This document shows positions 33,270 through 44,785 of a stretch of 64,000 nt of DNA, in pieces. Where the stretch lies: assembly GCA_034509735.1 (NCBI GenBank), contig JACGWO010000002.1:23235636-23299635 (forward strand), read 5' to 3'. The notes beneath the pieces are model-generated. The model ran no database searches. It saw nothing but the letters and a program-made list of their open reading frames with translations, and was not told where the DNA came from. Source of the stretch: Sesamum alatum (Eukaryota > Streptophyta > Magnoliopsida > Lamiales > Pedaliaceae). Numbering within the stretch: the first letter of the stretch is position 1; each line of letters starts with the position of its first letter. A program made the position numbers and the translations under genes.

Positions 33270-35330
33270 GACGTTTGCCATCCATTCGATAGGGAACAAC
33301 GCTAGAAGTGGTGTAAGGAAGATAACTACAAAGGTAAGCCCCGTTTATTTATATGTAGTTCTCTTTGTGATTGTCGATGTGCCCTATATGATATACTTGA
33401 TTTATATTATCATATTCTAAATCGAACGCCCGACTTTATTGAGCACGTTTTAATTGGCCTTTATGGCTTTATTAAGCACGTTTATTGTGTAATTGTATGA
33501 AGTAATGCACTTGTTTAAATGTTTAAGTTTGATGGACATCATGCATGTATTTTGTGAATTGAGTTTCATAATTACATACCTCATTTTCAGTCTTTTAATA
33601 TGCGGAAACGAAACACAAAAAAATTTATGGAAGACAACCGATCTGTGCCCTTTTTATAGTTTTCTGAAAATTTGATTTTCGTAAACTTTTCTACATATTT
33701 TTTGAAAATGGATTAATTTTGCATATTTGATTTGGATTAATTGAATTTTTTCTATAATCAAATTGCTTAATTAATTTGAGTTTTAGCATGCATTGGATGC
33801 ATTGTGAGTGGAGATGTCCATTAGATCTAGAATTTGAACTTGTAAATTATTCATATATTTATGGCTTGTGATATTGGATATCACGTAGGTATTTTGTATA
33901 TCTATTGTGGGAATGGTTATTTGATATGATTGTGCATTGACGTTGATTTGATCAACATGGGATGATCACTAAAGCCCTATACCTTGTGTATGAATGTATG
34001 CTTTTTACATTACTGTTGGGTGGGGCCTGTGTGCCTCTTGTTTTGGGACTATTATCTCCTGGTATTTTCGCCTCATAATATTAAGACTTGCTTTCCTCTA
34101 TTTCATGTATTCTACTTCCAATATAATGAGAGTAGTTAGGAATGTTTGGTGAGCTTTTGTATTTTATGTAATAAAGCAAGCCCACGGAGTTGGAGGCCCA
34201 CGTTGGACGGAGGCCCAAGGTGAGACATCAAGGCAAAAACAAGTAGAGTTCAAGGCCCATGGGAATGACAATGGGTTAACTTGTTTTATAATAGTGTACG
34301 ACCACCTTAGACAGACTATAGGCCCACTGCGGGCTCAGTGGGTCGCATAGGTTGGGCTTGTGATCATCCAACAGAGTATGCTAGGTTCCCTTGCATGCAA
34401 CACCTTTATTTAAACGGTTTATAATATCATATATTTATGCATGCAAGACATAAATGTGATGAGGTCTTGGTCAACATCTATTCAAATCGAACTCTCACTT
34501 GGTTGGACCAAGTTAAAATGTTAGGCCCACAATGGACTTGGATCAAAATGGTTTTGATCCATCCAAGCCTTCCAGCCACAGCATTCTGGTGAGGAAGCTA
34601 CTGCTACCCAAATATGGTCTTATGAGTCGTGGCACATTTGAATAGAGAAAAGTTGCACCATTGTTGTGAACAAAGAAATACGCTCACTATTTTCCTGTCT
34701 CACGAGTCGTGGACGGCGATAATTGAGGTATAATTTGGTTGATGGGTCGGTCTTGGCATCAAGTTAAAATATTAGGCCCATAATGGACTTGGACCAAAAT
34801 GGTTTTGATCCGTCCAAGCCTTCCATCCACAACAATGTGGCAAGAAAGCTACCACTAACCAAGTGTGGTCTCACGAGTCGTGGCACATTTTGGACTAAGG
34901 AAAAGCTGCACCTTATTGCAAACAAAAAGAATGCGCTCGATGTTTCCCTATCTCACGAGTCATGGGGGGCGACAGTTGAGGCATGATTTGGTTGATGAGT
35001 CGGGCCTAACACTGAGTAGCATGATTCACTTGGAGTCCTCGGAATCATATGAAGAGGTAAGGCAAAACATCTTGGGAATCTCGTCGGATGATAATGATAT
35101 TGGATATCTCCCACGAGGTTTTCTTCATGTGAATTGTAAAAGCGGGGTATGGAGATCACGCTTATGGATTCAAAGCCCACTAGGAAAAGATTTCCTGAAA
35201 TCCCATTTGAGAGTGGTGGGCTTTTGTATAAATAGTAGGAGGGGTTAAAGACTAAAGACCAAGTCTTAACTTGAACACATTGTTATGAATAATCTACTTA
35301 CTTTCTGCTTTACATTTTAAATGTAGAAAT
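33270..35330 (+). mobile_element. Element E: LTR remnant and leader
   Basis: 33270-33480 resembles the 3' part of an LTR (GGGAACAACGCTAGAAG, then ATCGAACGCCCG). Then follows a leader like that of El-1, with stem-loop 34322-34343, palindrome copies at about 34620, 34698, 34869 and 34951, and TATA box 35227-35234. The GC-rich island of the other leaders is absent. A 251-bp segment is tandemly duplicated (34510-34760 and 34761-about 35010), doubling the palindrome pair. Confidence 0.75.
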
Positions 35331-36180
35331 GTCTAAGAATTCACTTACAATTATTCTTGAGATTAATATATTTGAAGAAACCTATTACAATGATTGATTG
35401 CAAAATCTGATGATTGTTCTCGATTTTGGGAACCAGGCTTATGTCATGGATAAGCCATTTCCGCAGACCTTGCCGAAAGGGTCCTTGCCAAAAGAACATT
35501 TGACACTCGAGGAATGGCTAGAGGACAACTGCAAAGTCCGCAGTGTCATACTTGCTTCCATGACTAATGAGATACAAAAGCAATATGACAGGCTGGATGA
35601 TGTCTTTTCGACAATGCTTCATATGAAGTAAGTTAATGCAGTTCCGAACCGGCATATTAGATATGCAACGATAGAGGCATTATTTGGAATGAAGATGTCT
35701 GAATGATCGTCTATACAAGAGCATGGGGTTAAGATGCTATCCCTTGTGGAGAAGTTTAAAGACCTCAAGGCTAATCTTGAAAAAGAGACGTACATAGACG
35801 TGATCCTTCAATCTCTTCTTCCCTCCTTCGACCCATTTATCGTGAACTGTAACATGAGTGTGCTTGAGAATACCACTCATGAGTTGATAAACATGTTAGT
35901 CCAATACGAGGCAATGATAGAACAATTTGCGCCATCGATATTGTTTTAGGAAGCTTCAACCTCAAGAGCGAAAGGCAGGGGTGCCGGACGCTGGAAGAGG
36001 AAGAAGGATGAGAAAGAATCAGCCACTATAAGCGCTTGGAGTGCTCCTATTGCCCCGCTGGGGGAGGGTAACGGGAAAAAGAGAAGATGATTCGGCAGTC
36101 AAGAATTGCGAATGACGTTTGCATCAATTGACGAAAAGGAGGCATTGAAGAGGGAGTGTTCTGAACCCCTCCCCAATCAA
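35331..36180 (+). pseudogene. gag: Element E gag, decayed
   Basis: Starts MSKNSLTIILEIN, then a stop. Recognisable gag blocks follow in 35398-35631 (DFGNQAYVMDKP, QKQYDRLDDVFST) and 35734-35949 (LSLVEKFKDLKANL, LQSLLPSFDPF, ELINMLVQYEA). The basic linker (GRGAGRWKRKK-like) and a broken zinc knuckle end it near 36160. TGA/TAG stops are frequent. Confidence 0.8.
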
Positions 36181-37815
36181 GGTAAAATCATTATTGAGCA
36201 ACATGCTTATTGATTCTACTTCCTAGGTATTGGATACCTGCTTTGGAAGTTCACTTTTGCAAATAATTTGCGGATTATGGTGAGGAGTAGAAGGCTAAGA
36301 CGGATAGTCTTAAGGTTAGGCGATAGCAAGACTATTGCTGCAGAAGCTATAGGACTAGTTAGGCTCAGTTGTTAGTAATCATGTTAAGGATGAGATATAA
36401 TTGTGTAGCCTAGCATGATCAAAGTTATGTCTTTCTCATTGTTGGACAATTTGAAATACAAGTTGATCAATAAAAGTTCCTTTTATTTGACGATGAGTCT
36501 GTTGGGCTTTCTACACAATTGTTTTACTCTATCCATAATTAGATTAAGTTTGCTCAAAAATGAACTGCATGATGGATAATCAAGATAAAACTTACATAAT
36601 TTAGCATATAAAACTAGACCATATTCTTCTAGTCAGGGTAAGGAAGGTGGTAAATTCAAGGAATCTAGAAATAGCCAAACTGAGTTTACTAAACTTACAA
36701 ATCCTTTCTGAGAAGGACGATGGCTGTAAAGCTCTTTGTGTGACAAGGTACACTTGCCAAGTGGTCTGTTGGATTGGATCCAATTAGACATCTGTACGTC
36801 GTTAAATACACATAATCAGTAGGGGGTTCACAAGTCTAAAAACCTTTGGAGGGGAATTAGACTTGGATCAAGGTAGCGTGTATTTAGTGGGAGTTCTTGA
36901 ATATTCAAATGAGAATGGAATTCTTACTCAATGGAATTCTTCTTGTAAGGACCATTGTTAAACGGTCTCTGATACGGGAGAAATCAAACCTTGTTGGACA
37001 TGGTTTGGTTAGCGTTTCACCGAGTTACCTTACTCTATCTAGACGTGGACCTTTGTAAAGCAACTGATTTGAAAAGCATGGTACTTTCTTAAAGCCATAA
37101 TCTAGGCACCATATTAGATATGGTTTGGCAAGCATGAGCAACTGATTTGAAAAGCATGGTACTTTCTTAAAGCCATAATCCAGGCACCATATTAGATATG
37201 GTTTGGCAAGTATGTATTCCACAAAGTACTTGAATATATGACATGGTCTTATTTACGTCAAGGGACTAGTGGAAGGCAAACTAGGTCTGCGCAGGTTCAT
37301 AGGTTATCCCAAAAGAAATTGGATTTCAGAGGACAACAGATGTGATGAGTAGCTCCTTGAGAAATCATAACCGATACTTTAGTAGAATAAAGCAAACGTT
37401 ATTTGTAATCAATTCACCTAACTGACTATATTCCAGCCCTCCTAGGGATGGTCGAAAAACTCTAATTACCTGTAAGGTATGGGTTCTCAGATTTGACCGG
37501 TCAATTGGAATACCGTCCAAAAGACACATGGAGAAGTGATGTTGGACATTATAATTGGATCAATGGCTTGGATCCGTGGGATCCATCATGAAATTCAAAT
37601 TGAATTTGAGATTTCTTGCAATTGGAATGTTGGTTTTGACGAACTCATACTATGTATGGCACAGTCGGTAATGAGCACTGGTGTCAGTGGGGGGATAATT
37701 GTGTTCCAAGTATCTAGTATGTAACATCTTAATTCGTTTAGAATGAAGTTAAGATGTTAGGAAATACTGAAGCACGACTATTGTTTACACAATTCTCCAT
37801 GAAAGGAATTAGATT
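36181..37815 (+). pseudogene. pol: Element E pol, 5' half, heavily decayed
   Basis: Patchy similarity to El-1 and C pol: protease start near 36225, pre-integrase near 36540-36700, integrase near 36890-37330 and RT start near 37490-37560 at DNA level, ending at AAGATGTTAGGAAATACTGA just after the YVDD region. A 78-bp tandem duplication lies at 37059-37212. No open frame remains. Confidence 0.65.
37059..37212 (+). repeat. 78-bp tandem duplication in element E integrase region
   Basis: AGCAACTGATTTGAAAAGCA begins at 37059 and again at 37137. The two units differ at only about one position (TCTAGG/TCCAGG), so the duplication is much younger than the decayed element around it. Confidence 0.9.
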
Positions 37816-40043
37816 TATTAGAATAGGTGACCAGAAAGTCAATGATTTTGGCTGTTCTGAGAACCATTCGTCAATCTGTGAACAAGTAATATTATGTTAA
37901 TGAATGTGGTAAGGATTCATAAGCATGAGTTTGTTGTACTTACTGCTTGCATCGTTACGATGTCACAACAAACGCCCATAGACTGAAATAACATTTCGGG
38001 AAATTGGAACTACGCTTGGAGGTAGGTTCATGAAATTAGTTTCGCCGAATCAGTCTGAAACACTCCAAGTCAAAGGAATCTCGAGACAGGGCATCGAGAA
38101 TCCATTTGAGACTTGCACTAAGCACCTGCTTTCGTGTTTCATCGACGGGTGACGAGGATCGTCTAAGCAGTGCTAGTGGGTCGGCCTGCTGGGGAGCGGC
38201 CGACTGAGGTGACTCGCGGGAATCGTCATATGGAAGCCACTCGGGCTTGGTCGGTATGACTCGTATTCCCGGTTCCGATAGTACGGGATTAGTCCTCGGA
38301 CTTGAGGATCACGGCAGTCCCCTACATACTAAGGTTGTATCTTGGATCTGGTGAAATTTGACCGATTATATCACATGGTCATCATAAGCCTCGTCCAGTG
38401 CAGTCGGAGTATGTAAGAACGGTGAATTCCAAGATAGGATCTGTCCCCTGTCAAAGGATATGACAGCAAGATCTCCTATGCGCTCGGAGATGGTTTAGAC
38501 TCACAAAGTCTATGGCCATAGCACTTGATGTAGTGGGAAAGGATTTCCTACGTCGAGTTAAACCTATCTCGAGCATTATGCATAGTTGCCTAGTCAAAGA
38601 TGGGAACCGACCCCTAGACTAAAGGCCGGGAGACAGGCGACAGTAGGACCGTACCCGTACGTATCGAGCGTCGGTAGGACCGCACCTGCGTATAACTCGG
38701 AGCCTAAATGTTCACACCATACATTCACCTAGTCTCTAGTGCCATGGACCGTTGCTAGATGGCCACCCACGGTAACGGACCACTTTGGTTATGAAATAAC
38801 AAGAAGTAAGTCCAAGTCTAGCTGAAAGGTGAACCTAAAGAGTCACACCCGCTACACCAAATGAAAGGGAATTAATTTGGAATTAATTCCGGGAGAAGGT
38901 TTAATTTAATGGAATTAAATTATACTTCTTGGAGATTCAAGCCTCGATGGATTATTTTGAATAATCGGGCTTGAGTTCATAAATTAGATTTATGAATTTT
39001 ATAAAGCATGGGCTTTCCTTTTAATTAGATTAAAAGGGTGAATTAATTAATTAGTGGGCTTGGTATATTAAATAGGATTTAATATAAAGTCCATGGGACT
39101 ATTTAATTTAGAATTAAATAATCCCATTCTATGGAATTAATTAATGGGCTTGGTATATTAAATAGGATTTAATATAAAGTCCATGGGACTATTTAATTTA
39201 GAATTAAATAAGTCCTTTCCATTAATTAATTAATGGGCTTAGTATATTAAATATGATTTAATATAAAGTCCATGGGAATATTTAATTTAGAATTAAATAG
39301 GCCCATTCCATAAAAGCCCATCAAAATGGATGGACAAGATTTGATCTAGAGAATGATGAGATGAAGGGCCATGATTAATTTGACTTAATCAAAGCCTAAT
39401 TTGACTAGGTCAAAATCCTAGTCAAAGTGTGTCTCTTTGGAAGAGTTTGAGTAGGAATAGGAATTCCATCTTCTATAAATACTTAAAAAAACACACACTC
39501 ACACCTACTATTCTCTACAACTCTCATCTCTCATCTCCCTCAAATTTTCGTCCACCCTCTTTCTTCTCTCCAAGAAATATACTTTGTTCTTCTTGATTTT
39601 ATTCAAGTTAAGAACATAAGAGACATTGATTGCGTTAATTCATAGCGTGTATCGATGTCTCTTCTCCCCAAATAATTTCTTGCTAGCACAAGGGTTGTTT
39701 GCTTTCCGGTGGAGCGAGTGAGATGATTTAGAGGGTCTCTTATTTGAGATCTTGGTGCAAAACGGGGAACAATGCATGTAGCCGAAACGAAGACAAAACT
39801 ACAACCGGGTAGGTTCTTTAATTTCGTCTTTTCGGTTTCAATTCTATGGCCTCCATGTTGTGCTTTATTGAACATGAGATACACCGAACGCCGGGAGAAT
39901 CAAGGGCACACCCCTTGATTCGTTTATGTATATTATGCATGATTTAAATTCCGTTTAATTATGCTTTGTAATTTTTATTACGCACTATTTCGCGCTTCCG
40001 CTATACGCGTTAATCTCCCGGGCCGATCCACATATTTCTTTCA
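37816..40043 (+). mobile_element. Solo LTR, Copia subfamily F3
   Basis: 2,228 bp between perfect AGATT duplications (37811-37815 and 40044-40048), inside element E pol. It begins TATTAGAATAGG, so the terminal TG is TA, and ends CACATATTTCTTTCA. A TATA box TATAAATA lies at 39474-39481, followed by a CT-rich probable start region. U3 carries inverted repeats with loops TAG or AGG, part of them tandemly triplicated. Confidence 0.95.
39056..39314 (+). repeat. Three tandem 89-90-bp units, each with two mini-hairpins
   Basis: Units start at 39056, 39146 and 39235 with GGGCTT(G/A)GTATATTAAAT. Each has ATTAAAT with loop AGG (ATG in the third unit) and its complement, and ATTTAATT with loop TAG and its complement. 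The hairpin array has been enlarged by tandem duplication. Confidence 0.9.
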
Positions 40044-40559
40044 AGATTCCTATCCACAGGGTGAAGCTGTCCAAGACTCAACCACCTAGACTGATGATGA
40101 AGCTCAGATATTCGACATCCCCTATGTCTTTACCTTAAACAACATAAGAATGTTGTTCGATGCATCAGACCTCATGTTGTTTATGCTTTAAGCATAACAG
40201 CGGAGATTGGGGGTGCACCGAGGAGACAGTAGACAGTTGTTAAGAACTATCTTTAACACCTGAATAAGGGTTAAAGAAATGTTCTTGACGCACATGAATA
40301 GAGAGTTGATTTTGGAATGCTATAGCGATACTAGCTTTCAAAATCAAGTAAATAATGTTTTAATCTCAATACCTATGTATGTTCGGACTCAATGATAAAA
40401 ATGGTGGCTTGGAATGGTTCCAAGCTGGATACCACATTTCATCATGAAAGTTGAGTGCTGCGGAGACTTTAGAAGTATTTTCTGGAAAGTGGTTTAGATG
40501 GAAAAATTTACACCCAATGGTTGGATGCGATGCCTAGCATAGCCGAGCCAGTAGTCAGT
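40044..40559 (+). pseudogene. pol: Element E pol, RT to RNase H part
   Basis: Resumes E pol after the solo LTR. Blocks match the RT connection and RNase H of C: ACATCCCCTATG (about 40117), GCTATAGCGATACTAGCTTTC (about 40319) and ATGCCTAGCATAGCCGAGCC (about 40531). Frames are destroyed. Interrupted by the hAT element at 40560. Confidence 0.75.
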
Positions 40560-43500
40560 CTAGGGGTGGCAAAAAGACCCAAATTCGACAACACCCGTCC
40601 CGGACCCGCTCCTAATGGGGTGGGTTCGGGTCCAAATATTTGGAAACGGGCGGGTAATGAGTCCTAACACCTAGGACCCGCCCGGTTCAGGGTGGGTCCC
40701 AGGTCCACAAGGACCCGCTCCGGATGTTGTGTATATATGTATAATTTTTTTTTTATACTTCATATACATAATACATGATACAATAATATAAATCAGAAAC
40801 CCCCAAAATGGTTCCCTAAAAGGTAAACCCATTTCTCTCTCACGTCTCTCTTCATTCTCTATCTATATTTCCCTCATTCTCTCTCTCTCGTTGACATAGG
40901 TATAGCACAAATTGAGAGTCTGAGACCTTGAGGAAACTCTGGCAGCGACGACAACCGAGAACTCACGTCTTTCCTCGCAGCGAACGGCCTGAGCACTTGC
41001 GTGATATTTCCGGTAGCGACGACCACTGAGAAGGTATCTATTACCAACTAAAGTTCTCTTTTCTTCTTTCATTTGTAAAAGAATTGTACAGTAGCTGCAG
41101 CTGAAAAGCTCATGTTTAAGGGTAAGCACCGTTCTTCTTTGTGCAATCTTTTTGAGGAATTTCTAGTCGGCATGTTTGGAGGAGCTGTAATCTCTGTTCT
41201 TGTGTTGTGCTTTTTCTCTGAATGTGTTGTGCACAAGTTGAATTGATCATTGGAATATTGTTGTTGTTGGAGACTTTTGTAGTTTTGTTGGTTATAAAAT
41301 CTTTTAAGTGTTTTTTTGTCAAAAAAAAAGGTAATTTTTGTGTGATTTGGTTTGGATTTTGGAAATTTAAATACAAGTATATATACATTATAAAGTATAT
41401 ATATAATAGTAAATTGGTTAATGTAATCCAAAGTATATTTGTTCAAAAAGTATTTTTGGCCTATGACAAGTTGCTTTTATTTTTTTGAATATATTAGATG
41501 AAATTTGAAGGAGGTGATAACACCCAATCCCAACATTCTGTTTCTGTGGATATTCAAGAAAGCAATAATGTAATTGAGACGACTCCAGACGAAAATGAGA
41601 ATACTATGCATGATAGCATTGGGGTTGTTCCTAAAGAAAGTGGAAAGAGGAAACGAACATCTGAAGCTTGGAAGAACTTTAACGTATTGAAGATTGACAA
41701 CATTCAATACGCGGAATGTAATTATCGTAAAACCTATTTGAAAGCTCCAAGCGATTATGGAATAACACATCTGATGAAGCATTGTGATAGGGCTTGCAAA
41801 AAGCGACCAAGAAAAATGGATATTCGACAAAGCTTTATCATGGCAAATAAGCAACTTAGTGGAAGTCAAGAGGTTACATCACATGTTTTCAAGCAAGAAT
41901 AGTCAAGGCGTGACCTTGCTATGATGGTTATACTTCATGATTACCCTCTTTTAATGGTTGAGCACATTGGTTTTAAGAGATTTATTGCTAGACTCCAGCC
42001 TTCTTTTAACTTCGTATAAAGAAACACCTTGAAGTTTGATATCATGAAGATTTATAATGATGAGAAGGTAAAGTGTTATCAGTTGTTGGGCAAGCTTAAG
42101 TGTCGTGTTGCTATAACAACTGATATGTGGACATCTAGCAACAACAAAAAAGGCTTCATGGCAGTCACGGGACATTTTGTTGATGACTCTTGGACTTTAC
42201 GGAGTTGCATTTTGAGGCAAGTTGATATGTTCTATTATTTAATATTAATTTAAAAGAATATTTTGATCACTTTAATTGTTTTGTAGATTTATACATGTTC
42301 CGGCTCCACATACAGTTGAAGTATTAGCTGAGTCACTTGTTGAAACCTTGATGGATTGGAACATCGATCAAAAATTGTCAACAATCACTGTTGATAATTG
42401 TACTACAAATGATTCTATGTTCCATCATCTTTTGGAGAAGTTTCCAAGAAAAGATCGTCTGTTGGATGGAAAGGTACTCCATATGCGATGTTGTGCTCAT
42501 ATCTCGAATTTGATTGTCAAAGATGGTTTAAAAGTTATTGGTGGTGCAATTGAGAAAATTCATGATAGTCTTATATATTGGACTACTTCACCTGCTAGAG
42601 TTGAAAATTTTGAGGAAGCTACTCGTCAGTTGAATATTCCTTGTGCTAAAAAATTATCTCTAGATTGCAAAACACGTTGGAACTCAACTTATTTGATGCT
42701 AGAAACTGCCATAATTTATAAAGATGTGTTCACACGTATTAAAGTTCGAGAGAGAAATTACAAAAGTTTACCAACTGATGATGATTGGGAAATGCCATTG
42801 ATATATGTGGGAAGTTGAAATTATTTTATCGAGTAACTGAGATGTTTTCTGTTACACTTTATTCTACATTCAATTTTTATTTTTTGAAGTTTGTGGTATC
42901 AAATTGAAGTTGGACGAGTGGGTGAAGTGTCCAAATATCATGATTCAAAATATGGGCATGAAGATGTTGGAGAAATATGAAAAGTATTGGGATACTTGTC
43001 ATATTATGATGGGCATTGCTGCAGTTTTGGATCCTCGTTATAAAATGAAGTTGGTAAAATTTTACTTTTCATTAATTTCTGGTGATAGATCACAAGTTTA
43101 GATAGATGAAATTCAAAAAAACTGTCATGATTTGTTGCTTGACTACCAATCTAGATCTACCGGGTCGAAAGAAAGTAGTTCTATCAGTGGGGGTTTGGGA
43201 AGTACAATGTCATCTGGTATTTCTGGTGCGAGTGATGCATTTGATGATTTAGACATGTATGATCAATATGTGGCTACGAGCTCAAATTCTACTACTGCAA
43301 TGAAAACAGAATTGGATATGTATTTGGACGAAAGTGTCTTGCCAAGAACTCTAGATTTTGATGTCCTAAGTTGGTGGAAATTAAATGGGGTCAAATATCC
43401 TAATTTACAAAGGATGGCAAAGGATATATTAGCTATTCCAATTTCCACAATTGTGCCAGAATGTGCATTTAGTACAAGTGGTGGATTGGTCAACCCTCAT

Positions 43501-44093
43501 CGTAGTAAACTCCACCCAAATACTTTGGAGGCATTAATGTGTTCTCGTCGTTGGTTGTGGAATGAGGTGAATGGTAAGTCAAATTTTAATTCTATTTTCT
43601 TTTTACTTTATCTTGGTAGAATAAACATTAACAAAATATATTATATCATTTTCTTTGTTTTGTTAGGTACTTGTTCAACAGTTGATGATTCAAAAAATTG
43701 TCCCACAATATTTGACGAGGAGGAAGAGGAAGAGTGAAGACCTAGTTACTAGTTACTAACGTATAATTAGTATGAATTGTTTGGGTTGTTTTTTATGAAC
43801 AATTTCAGTTCTAGTTGAGAACTTAAGTGTTTGATGAACAATTTTCTTTGTAATTGATATGTTGAAATTTTCTTATATATATATATATTTGTAGAACAAA
43901 AAAAATGGTAACAGGGTTAGACCCGCCCCAACGGGTTTTCTGCCGCGGGGGGGGGGGGGGGGTGTGTAGAAAAACCAAGGGCGGGGCGGGTCCCGGGTCC
44001 TTCCCGGAGTTGGCAGGGCGGGTCCCGAGTCCTTCCTGGAGTTGGCGGCGCAGGTCCCGGGTGCACCCAGACCCGCCCCGTTGCCACCCCTAG
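40560..44093 (+). mobile_element. hAT-superfamily DNA transposon with inactivated transposase
   Basis: Terminal inverted repeats CTAGGGGTGGCAA and TTGCCACCCCTAG. Flanks TAGTCAGT (40552-40559) and TAGTCACC (44094-44101) agree at six of eight bases, an eroded 8-bp duplication. GC-rich subterminal repeats (GACCCGCCC and complements) occur at both ends, as hAT transposases require. Inserted in element E RNase H. A G17 run lies at about 43947-43963. Confidence 0.9.
41498..43737 (+). pseudogene. hAT transposase (BED finger, catalytic core, hATC dimerisation domain), broken
   Basis: 41498-41902 holds a BED-type zinc finger (AWKNFNVLKI, YAECNY, HLMKHC) whose second Cys is lost. Stops follow at 41900 and about 42019. 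42029-42818 has the core (TTDMWTSSNNKKGFMAVTGHF, VDNCTTND, MRCCAHISNLIVKDGL, CKTRWNSTYLMLE), with a likely short intron at about 42217-42285 using a GC donor. 42904-43737 has LDPRYKMKLVKF, one stop at 43099-43101 and the hATC region (YLDESVLPRTLDFDVLSWW, IPISTIVPECAFSTSG, SKLHPNTLEALMC). Stops and a garbled stretch around 42815-42900 make it non-functional. Confidence 0.9.
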
Positions 44094-44337
44094 TAGTCAC
44101 CTTAGAGGATGACAACTGGGCTATGGCATAATGTAAAAGGGCCCGGGATCTCATCACAAGATCCATCGAAAATTCCTAGACACCACTATCTGCTTAGAGC
44201 AATGTGACGTGTGGTTGGACCGCATCACGTTGACAGACATAGTAGTAGACTCGTGAGACCAAGACGATATCGTAGATTGCTCATGATCAGATTAATCTGA
44301 AAGACGTGGGTAATTAGCTTTAGGTCAAGTGGGAGAT
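44094..44337 (+). pseudogene. pol: Element E RNase H tail and polypurine tract
   Basis: Continues E pol after the hAT. The end of RNase H is visible at DNA level (GATCTCATCAC, CACTATCTGCTTAGAG), then TTAGGTCAAGTGGGAGAT, the polypurine tract, at about 44320-44337. A stop-rich relic. Confidence 0.75.
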
Positions 44338-44785
44338 TGTTGCAATAGATGACCAGAAAACCAATTGAATTGGCGGTTTTGGGAACTATTCAACAATCTT
44401 TATTAAAAGTAACTTTGTATTGATAAACATGGTAAGTGTTCGTCATTGGCACATAGGCCGCGTATTGGATGGCGGCTATGAAACCAACTAATGAGAGTTC
44501 GATCTGAAATGTTCCAAATCGAGGACCTCGAGACTGGGCATCGAGAGTCTTATCGAAACTTGCACTAAGAGCGTATTCATTGGATGAGTGTCGTGTTTCA
44601 TCGGCGATAGGCGTGGGACGCCTATATGATCTTAGTGGGTTGGTCGACTGGGGTCGAGCCGACTGAACTGACTCGCGGGGATCATCATATGAACGCCTTT
44701 GAGGCTTTGTCGGTATGATTGGAGTTCCTCGGTTCTGATAGTATGGGAGTAGTTCTCGTACTTGAGGAACCACGATAGTCATATG
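44338..44785 (+). mobile_element. Element E 3' LTR, first 448 bp
   Basis: Starts TGTTGCAATAGATGACC directly after the polypurine tract. It is cut at 44785 (CACGATAGTCATATG) where the minus-strand LTR begins. The remainder of this LTR is not found on the far side of the D complex. Confidence 0.85.

Noticed and set aside
39056..39314. CRISPR-like array
   Set aside because: Only three adjoining near-identical units without variable spacers, inside a plant LTR; it is a tandem duplication.
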